A stretch of DNA of 64,000 nucleotides from Neolewinella litorea (GTDB lineage: Bacteria > Bacteroidota > Bacteroidia > Chitinophagales > Saprospiraceae): positions 1,302,501-1,366,500 of the forward strand of contig NZ_SRSF01000001.1 in NCBI RefSeq assembly GCF_004803465.1, given 5' to 3'. This document shows, piece after piece, positions 61,301-64,000 of this stretch. A model generated the notes under the pieces. It was not told the origin of the DNA. It did no database searches and saw nothing but the letters and a program-made list of their open reading frames with translations. Position numbers and translations under genes: made by a program. Position 1 is the first letter of the stretch; each line of letters opens with the position of its first letter.

Positions 61301-61962
61301 TTCCAGGCCAGATCGGGGTCGGCGGCCTCGGTGTCGTAGTCGTCGACGATCACGAGCTCGCCGCCGGGGCGTACCTCATCCAGTTCCCGCTGTACGTGGG
61401 ACAGGAAGTCGGCGGACCACGCCAAACGAACGTACTGGTCGGCGATGTATTCCCAGGCGTACTGCTTGGCACCGACAAAATCCAGGGCGCGCTGCAGCGC
61501 GGCCTCCCGGTTGAGGGTGGGGCTTACGTTTACCGACTGATCAAACTCGTAGTGCTCGCTGCTGAGCAGCTGGAGCCCTTCGGCGTTGGAGACGGCGTTG
61601 TAGCGCCCGTGCTCCACCTTCACGCCTTTGTAGTATTCCTGAAAGCGCTCAACGGTGAGGCCGGACTTGTCGCGGGTGGTGTGGTCCAGGGTAGTGGTGA
61701 TCCCCTGGTCGGCCAGTCCGAAAAGATCGGAGATGACTGCGTCCGTCGCACGACGGGACTGCTGCGCTTTTTCCGTAAATCGCACGAGCGCGGGAGTCTG
61801 ACGCTCCTCGCTCATGATCATTTCCGCTACTTCGGGGCGAGCCTGAAGTTGTTGGTACTTGTCGGGAAGGGGTTGGGACTGAGGTTGAGCGGAAAGCAGC
61901 GAGCAAAAAGCGACGCCCACAGCCAGCAGGCCGGGTCGCGGCGAAAGTAAAGTTCGAAGCAT
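58357..61962 (-). CDS. Secreted M4 (thermolysin-type) metalloprotease with T9SS type A sorting tail
   Basis: A 1201-residue exported protease. A signal peptide (GLLAVGVAFCSLLSAQ) leads to an FTP-type propeptide, then the M4 catalytic domain with H442-E443-I-G-H446 and the third zinc ligand E466 (NEGFSDIWGA). Then come a Calx-beta-like segment (about 655-735), a jelly-roll-like region and a C-terminal sorting domain (YPNPFTDEL, LFSLTGQMVKQ, LPAGAYLLRL). It should be secreted by the type IX system and digest proteins outside the cell. ATG 61962 is the start. Long AT-rich upstream region with paired palindromes. Confidence 0.94.
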   Translation of the reverse strand: MLRTLLSPRPGLLAVGVAFCSLLSAQPQSQPLPDKYQQLQARPEVAEMIMSEERQTPALVRFTEKAQQSRRATDAVISDLFGLADQGITTTLDHTTRDKSGLTVERFQEYYKGVKVEHGRYNAVSNAEGLQLLSSEHYEFDQSVNVSPTLNREAALQRALDFVGAKQYAWEYIADQYVRLAWSADFLSHVQRELDEVRPGGELVIVDDYDTEAADPDLAWKFNVYASEPLSRAWIYVNAHTGKIMLKNPIIKHASTPVNVETRYAGNRTILVDQQTRLTDPHSGLPLTDSRTNLPATGPLYVLRDDTRGNGLETYDLNGQGGIPLSIAALYAQGKAFTDDDLNWTVAEHRRGGEFNEAENDDIAWDAHWGTQMVYDYWLDVHGRRSYDDNDIAIKSFLHYGVAYDNAFWNGSAMTYGDGSYQGGLNPDGTFAPLMSLDVCGHEIGHAVCSNTSDLVYARESGAMNEGFSDIWGAAIEAYAARAVDPSLAGIMAPWGIGEQIDERDGGIQYPDSGWRALRYMDEPNRAGDPDTYGGAFWVSQDCSPNLANDQCGVHTNSGVLNKWFYLLTEGEDGTNDNGDNYSVSGLGFEVSERIAYGTLLLLTPNATFAEARAASIAFVRSMTESGGGSCGNYEKELTNAWYGVGVGDQFNCEQVASFVEPVSFVSERITDASGCNVGKIIEVQASVVKDGFVRLGGTAKEGVDYQVLNKLFFTRGKGFAVHTFQVEIYDDGFIEGDETIIMSLGQGTPHTITILDDEVPLTIGNGTEVLLENNMRNSSLPSGWSTTSLLKNGTNGWFSSVVHGAMVSPVALGNLSPVPTYDGNDQVGDDFVLSSPRIDARGLHTVDVSFDWKAGGETDVPSGVSGLEPVAVPFDYGNLAYSFDGKTWNDFRDFEPFVGPAGTIAEGSFAATLPDFLEGTTFYLGWRWRNDVLVNTAYSFSFENVKVTAKHLGIATEVTSAERRMRGNENVYFLTDGGKKVIGGFESRSAQIFGCTTMKLLTAGSGKNRCSGGIFMDKTYKLEATNYKKERPITVRFFLTNEEIENFEQLSGKSRHELSVYHSDSYVCQPGTKTEKAPLTYIETFDGGIAFVAELKSGGQYFSIGADDTSLPFLQARTDGSPAAVGTYPNPFTDELTIMAPGDNPAGIIRLFSLTGQMVKQAVVTGQRTNLAVSDLPAGAYLLRLQLDNGEHHEERVIKH

Positions 61963-62137
61963 TAGTTCGGTTTTATGGATTTGGAAACGAATTCTAGGGT
62001 TGCCGCGAATCGCACGGCTGATTGGTTTTCACTGAGGTGTTTAGTTCCGGAACTGATGGAGGTACGAAAGACCGGGGCCGATCAGATTCCGACTGCCCGA
62101 AATTAATTGCACTGACAATAAAAAACCTCATGCTATA

Positions 62138-62183
62138 TGTTGTACCTACAGCAATTTTCCGAATAAATGATGTATCTACACCA
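62138..62183 (-). promoter_or_regulatory. Two tandem 16-bp palindromes upstream of the M4 protease
   Basis: TGTTGTACCTACAGCA (62138-62153) and TGATGTATCTACACCA (62168-62183) share the symmetric form TGnTGTA-nC-TACAnCA and begin exactly 30 bases apart, about three helical turns. The second extends to a 26-base near-palindrome (62163-62188). This is typical of two dimers binding on the same DNA face. Regulator unknown. Confidence 0.55.
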
Positions 62184-62390
62184 TTTATCCCAACTAAGCC
62201 AAAACCCAGTGATAACAAGGATTTTGGCACCCCACCGCAGGGCCAACACCTCGGACGAGAGGGCCATTTCCGAGGCCGATCAGAGGCCAAAAAAAACCAA
62301 AAGTTTTTTCAAATCTTTTCGTCAGATCGCCCACTTTCACCGACAAACGGATAAACAACAACACATTCGTTGTCAGTACATTATAATTAT

Positions 62391-62448
62391 CTGAGTCAAT
62401 GCAATCGGTGTAAACTCTCAGAACGCCAGGGCGGAAACCGTCCTTTTT
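62391..62448 (+). ncRNA. Possible short structured RNA or attenuator
   Basis: CTGAG (62391) pairs with CTCAG (62417), and just downstream GGGCGG-AAA-CCGTCC (one G-U) is followed by five T (62444-62448), a weak terminator. No coding gene on this strand precedes it. It could be a small RNA or a leader that stops early before the unknown gene at 62527. Weak evidence. Confidence 0.25.
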
Positions 62449-62526
62449 AGGGCGTGAACGGGCCCGGATATTTGTCGATGTAAAAGGGAAGGCACGCTTC
62501 CCGATTTCCTCGAACAGCCCAAACGA

Positions 62527-62988
62527 ATGTCACTTCTACCCTCTTCCCTCACGACTTACCACCGCGCCTGCCGGTCCGGCCTTTCAGTAGACGTCCGCCT
62601 GGGTTCGCCCGACCTTCGGAATTGCGCGGGACTCGGTATCTGCAGCATCCTGCTTCGGGAGGAAATGCCGGCCCGGCCCGCTTGCCCGGACGGACTACCG
62701 GCCTACCTGCGGCTGGAGCCGGTCACCGGTCGCCTGCTCCTGCACCTGCTGACCGCCGCGGTCACCCCCTTCCTCCACCGTCGGCACTTTCCGGACGGTT
62801 GCCTGACGCTGCCGCAGGACTACGCGCTCCCCCGCGCCCTGACCGATGCTCTTGGACTGCCGGAAGGACCCCACGACATCGCAGCGGGCACCTACCCGAT
62901 CCTGCAAGACGAGGTTTTCGTCACCTGCTCCTTCCGCCTGGGCGCCGCGCACCTACAGGACGGCCACCTGCGCCGGCCGGCCGCCTGA
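62527..62988 (+). CDS. Hypothetical protein upstream of an HlyD-type gene
   Basis: A 153-residue soluble protein, start ATG 62527. Its most striking segment is DLRNCAGLGICSILL, with two cysteines six residues apart; a third lies near CLTLPQDYALP and one near the C-terminus (VTCSFRLG). No family is recognised. It ends 60 bases before the HlyD gene on the same strand, so it may be a cargo, regulator or helper of that exporter. Confidence 0.55.
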   Translation: MSLLPSSLTTYHRACRSGLSVDVRLGSPDLRNCAGLGICSILLREEMPARPACPDGLPAYLRLEPVTGRLLLHLLTAAVTPFLHRRHFPDGCLTLPQDYALPRALTDALGLPEGPHDIAAGTYPILQDEVFVTCSFRLGAAHLQDGHLRRPAA

Positions 62989-63048
62989 TCGCCACTTCTA
63001 CTACCATCATTTTCCGGGCCACGGCCCTACACCCTTAAATTTCTTCAG

Positions 63049-64000
63049 ATGCCTACTGAAGCCCCCCCGCTCTATCCCTTTCCCCTCGTGGAGGGCGTGG
63101 AAGGACTCTACGCCCGCCACGGCCGCACCAGCCGCCTCCTCTACCTCACCGTCGTCCTGGCCCTACTCATCGCGGCGGCGGCCTTGCCCCTGATCCAGAT
63201 CGACGTTAACACTCGTAGTCGGGGCATGCTGCGGCCGGGGCTGCAACTGAGTCCGGTCGCGGCGGCGGTCAGCGGTCGCGTCCTGACTTCCAACCTCCGG
63301 GAGAACGCGGAAGTCTGCGCCGGCGATACCCTGCTGCGGCTGACTACGGACGAACTGGGATCCGAGGCTGATCACCTCCGGGCCCAGGTCCGCGAACGCC
63401 GGCAACTGCTGGCCGATCTGCACGCGCTGGAAGCGGCAACACACCCGGACTACCCTACCCTCGGTACGGCCATCTACCAGCGCGACTACCGCGAGTATCG
63501 CCGGCGGCACGACGAGGCTACCCTGAAACTCGACCACGCCCGCCGCCACGCGGAGCGGCAACGCGAACTGCTGGCCACCGGCTCGGTAGCCCGGATGGAG
63601 GTGGAACAGTCGGAATACGAACGGGAACTACTCGCCGGACAGCTGCAACAACTCACCGAACAACAACAGCGCAGCTGGACGCAGGACCGCCAGCGCCTGA
63701 ATCGGGAAGTGGCCGACCTCAGACGCGAACTCCACCGCCTGGACGAGCGCAGCCGGCAGTATGTCGTTACGGCACCGCTGGACGGTCAGCTCACCCAAAC
63801 GGGAGGATTGCAGGCCGGGACCTTCGTTTCCGCCGGTCAGTTGCTTGCCCAGATCTCCCCCGACGGGGAACTACGGGCGGAAGCTTACGTCAGCCCGGCC
63901 GACATCGGCTTGCTGCGGGAAGGATTGCCGGTACGGTTGCAGCTGGATGCCTTCAACTATCAGCAGTGGGGCCTGGCCAAAGCCACCCTCAGCGAGATCG
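63049..64000 (+). CDS. HlyD-family periplasmic adaptor (membrane fusion protein), cut by window end
   Basis: ATG 63049, open to the window edge: 317 residues seen and no stop. One N-terminal helix (LLYLTVVLALLIAAAALPLI) precedes the first biotinyl-lipoyl half (LSPVAAAVSGRVLTSNLREN), a long coiled-coil hairpin (about residues 100-230) and the second half (VVTAPLDGQLTQTGGLQAGT), then the beta-barrel start. Such proteins bridge an inner-membrane ABC exporter to the outer membrane. The N-terminal helix with a short cytoplasmic lead is like adaptors of peptide/bacteriocin exporters. The partner gene is probably just beyond the window. Confidence 0.88.
   Translation, partial: MPTEAPPLYPFPLVEGVEGLYARHGRTSRLLYLTVVLALLIAAAALPLIQIDVNTRSRGMLRPGLQLSPVAAAVSGRVLTSNLRENAEVCAGDTLLRLTTDELGSEADHLRAQVRERRQLLADLHALEAATHPDYPTLGTAIYQRDYREYRRRHDEATLKLDHARRHAERQRELLATGSVARMEVEQSEYERELLAGQLQQLTEQQQRSWTQDRQRLNREVADLRRELHRLDERSRQYVVTAPLDGQLTQTGGLQAGTFVSAGQLLAQISPDGELRAEAYVSPADIGLLREGLPVRLQLDAFNYQQWGLAKATLSEI

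Larger units (their letters stand above)
61963..62526. other. 564-base AT-rich intergenic region
   Basis: Separates the M4 protease (minus) from the next plus-strand gene and is clearly lower in GC than its surroundings. It holds two palindromes (62138-62183), a weak -7 box TAATTTCG for the protease at 62105-62098, a possible small RNA or attenuator at 62391-62448 and a GGGAAG/CTTCCC hairpin at 62486-62502. No gene is supported; frames at 61994-62290 and 62022-62354 lack coding character. Confidence 0.6.

Noticed and set aside
60298-61950. 550-codon plus-strand frame inside the M4 protease
   Set aside because: Antisense of the protease catalytic region; Val/Gly-rich shadow composition.
61994-62290. 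98-codon minus-strand frame in the protease upstream gap
   Set aside because: AT-rich, overlaps the palindromes, no recognisable motif and no plausible start context.
1-64000. tRNA, rRNA, CRISPR, IS elements, prophage
   Set aside because: Reading the intergenic regions by eye, I saw no cloverleaf with a T-loop GTTCRA block, no rRNA motif, no spaced direct repeats and no transposase or integrase genes. A tRNAscan or Infernal run would be needed to exclude small RNA genes fully.

Overview
The window is a chromosomal segment of a high-GC member of the phylum Bacteroidota, most likely a Lewinella-like Saprospirales bacterium. The evidence is a PorP/SprF type IX secretion (T9SS) protein, a gliding-associated type B sorting domain, a type A T9SS sorting tail on an M4 protease, and Bacteroidota families (DUF4293, BatA-domain protein, HU-TPR-Rng cluster). 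Start sites are preceded by the Bacteroidota -7 box TAnnTTTG rather than by Shine-Dalgarno sites. I see no rRNA, tRNA, CRISPR array, insertion sequence or prophage; this looks like core chromosome with both strands used in short operons.

Layout. 1-6 kb: end of a GH43 sugar hydrolase gene, a mannonate-type SDR dehydrogenase, PEP carboxykinase, a lipid A-type acyltransferase with a MerR regulator, and 5-oxoprolinase subunits PxpBC. 6-15 kb: AtpZ, PorP/SprF, a bile-acid/sodium-symporter-type transporter, a 914-aa adhesin-like T9SS cargo, SCP2 protein, methyltransferase and alaS. 15-20 kb: rod-shape operon mreBCD-mrdA. 20-25 kb: DUF2383 protein, purU, LolD-type ATPase, DUF389 protein, MscS, Hsp20, LysM protein. 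25-29 kb: lipoprotein, a phosphatidylcholine-synthase-like enzyme and two membrane proteins. 29-32.5 kb: a thiolase-fold protein fused by overlap to a FadJ-type fatty-acid oxidation protein. 32.6-39.4 kb: sigma-54 activator, CheB-CheR-PAS hybrid and CheB-like protein. 39.5-47.4 kb: dipeptide epimerase, fumarase, BatA-domain protein, a dihydroorotase homologue without its metal ligands, glycosyltransferase, TadA, lipoprotein. 47.4-52.5 kb: gmk-yicC, HU, TPR protein, a 31-aa very basic protein missed by length cutoffs, and RNase E/G. 52.5-58.3 kb: MscL, DUF4293, HEAT-cyclophilin lipoprotein, endonuclease V, M20 amidohydrolase, rsmA. 58.4-64 kb: secreted M4 protease, an AT-rich regulatory gap, an unknown protein and the start of an HlyD-type export gene cut by the window edge.

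Most notable: (i) the thiolase-fold protein at 29183-30394 has replaced the nucleophilic Cys, the GHP His and the C-terminal Cys (by Asn, Glu and Asp) while still translationally coupled to an apparently intact hydratase/dehydrogenase; (ii) at least six genes have a -7 promoter box ending only 4-7 nt before the start codon, predicting leaderless mRNAs; (iii) two 16-bp palindromes exactly 30 bp apart lie upstream of the M4 protease; (iv) a candidate small RNA with its own promoter and terminator lies at about 7474-7610 on the minus strand; (v) a phosphatidylcholine-synthase-like gene. No single region is clearly a wholly new multi-gene system; the thiolase-like/FadJ pair is the best candidate for new biochemistry.
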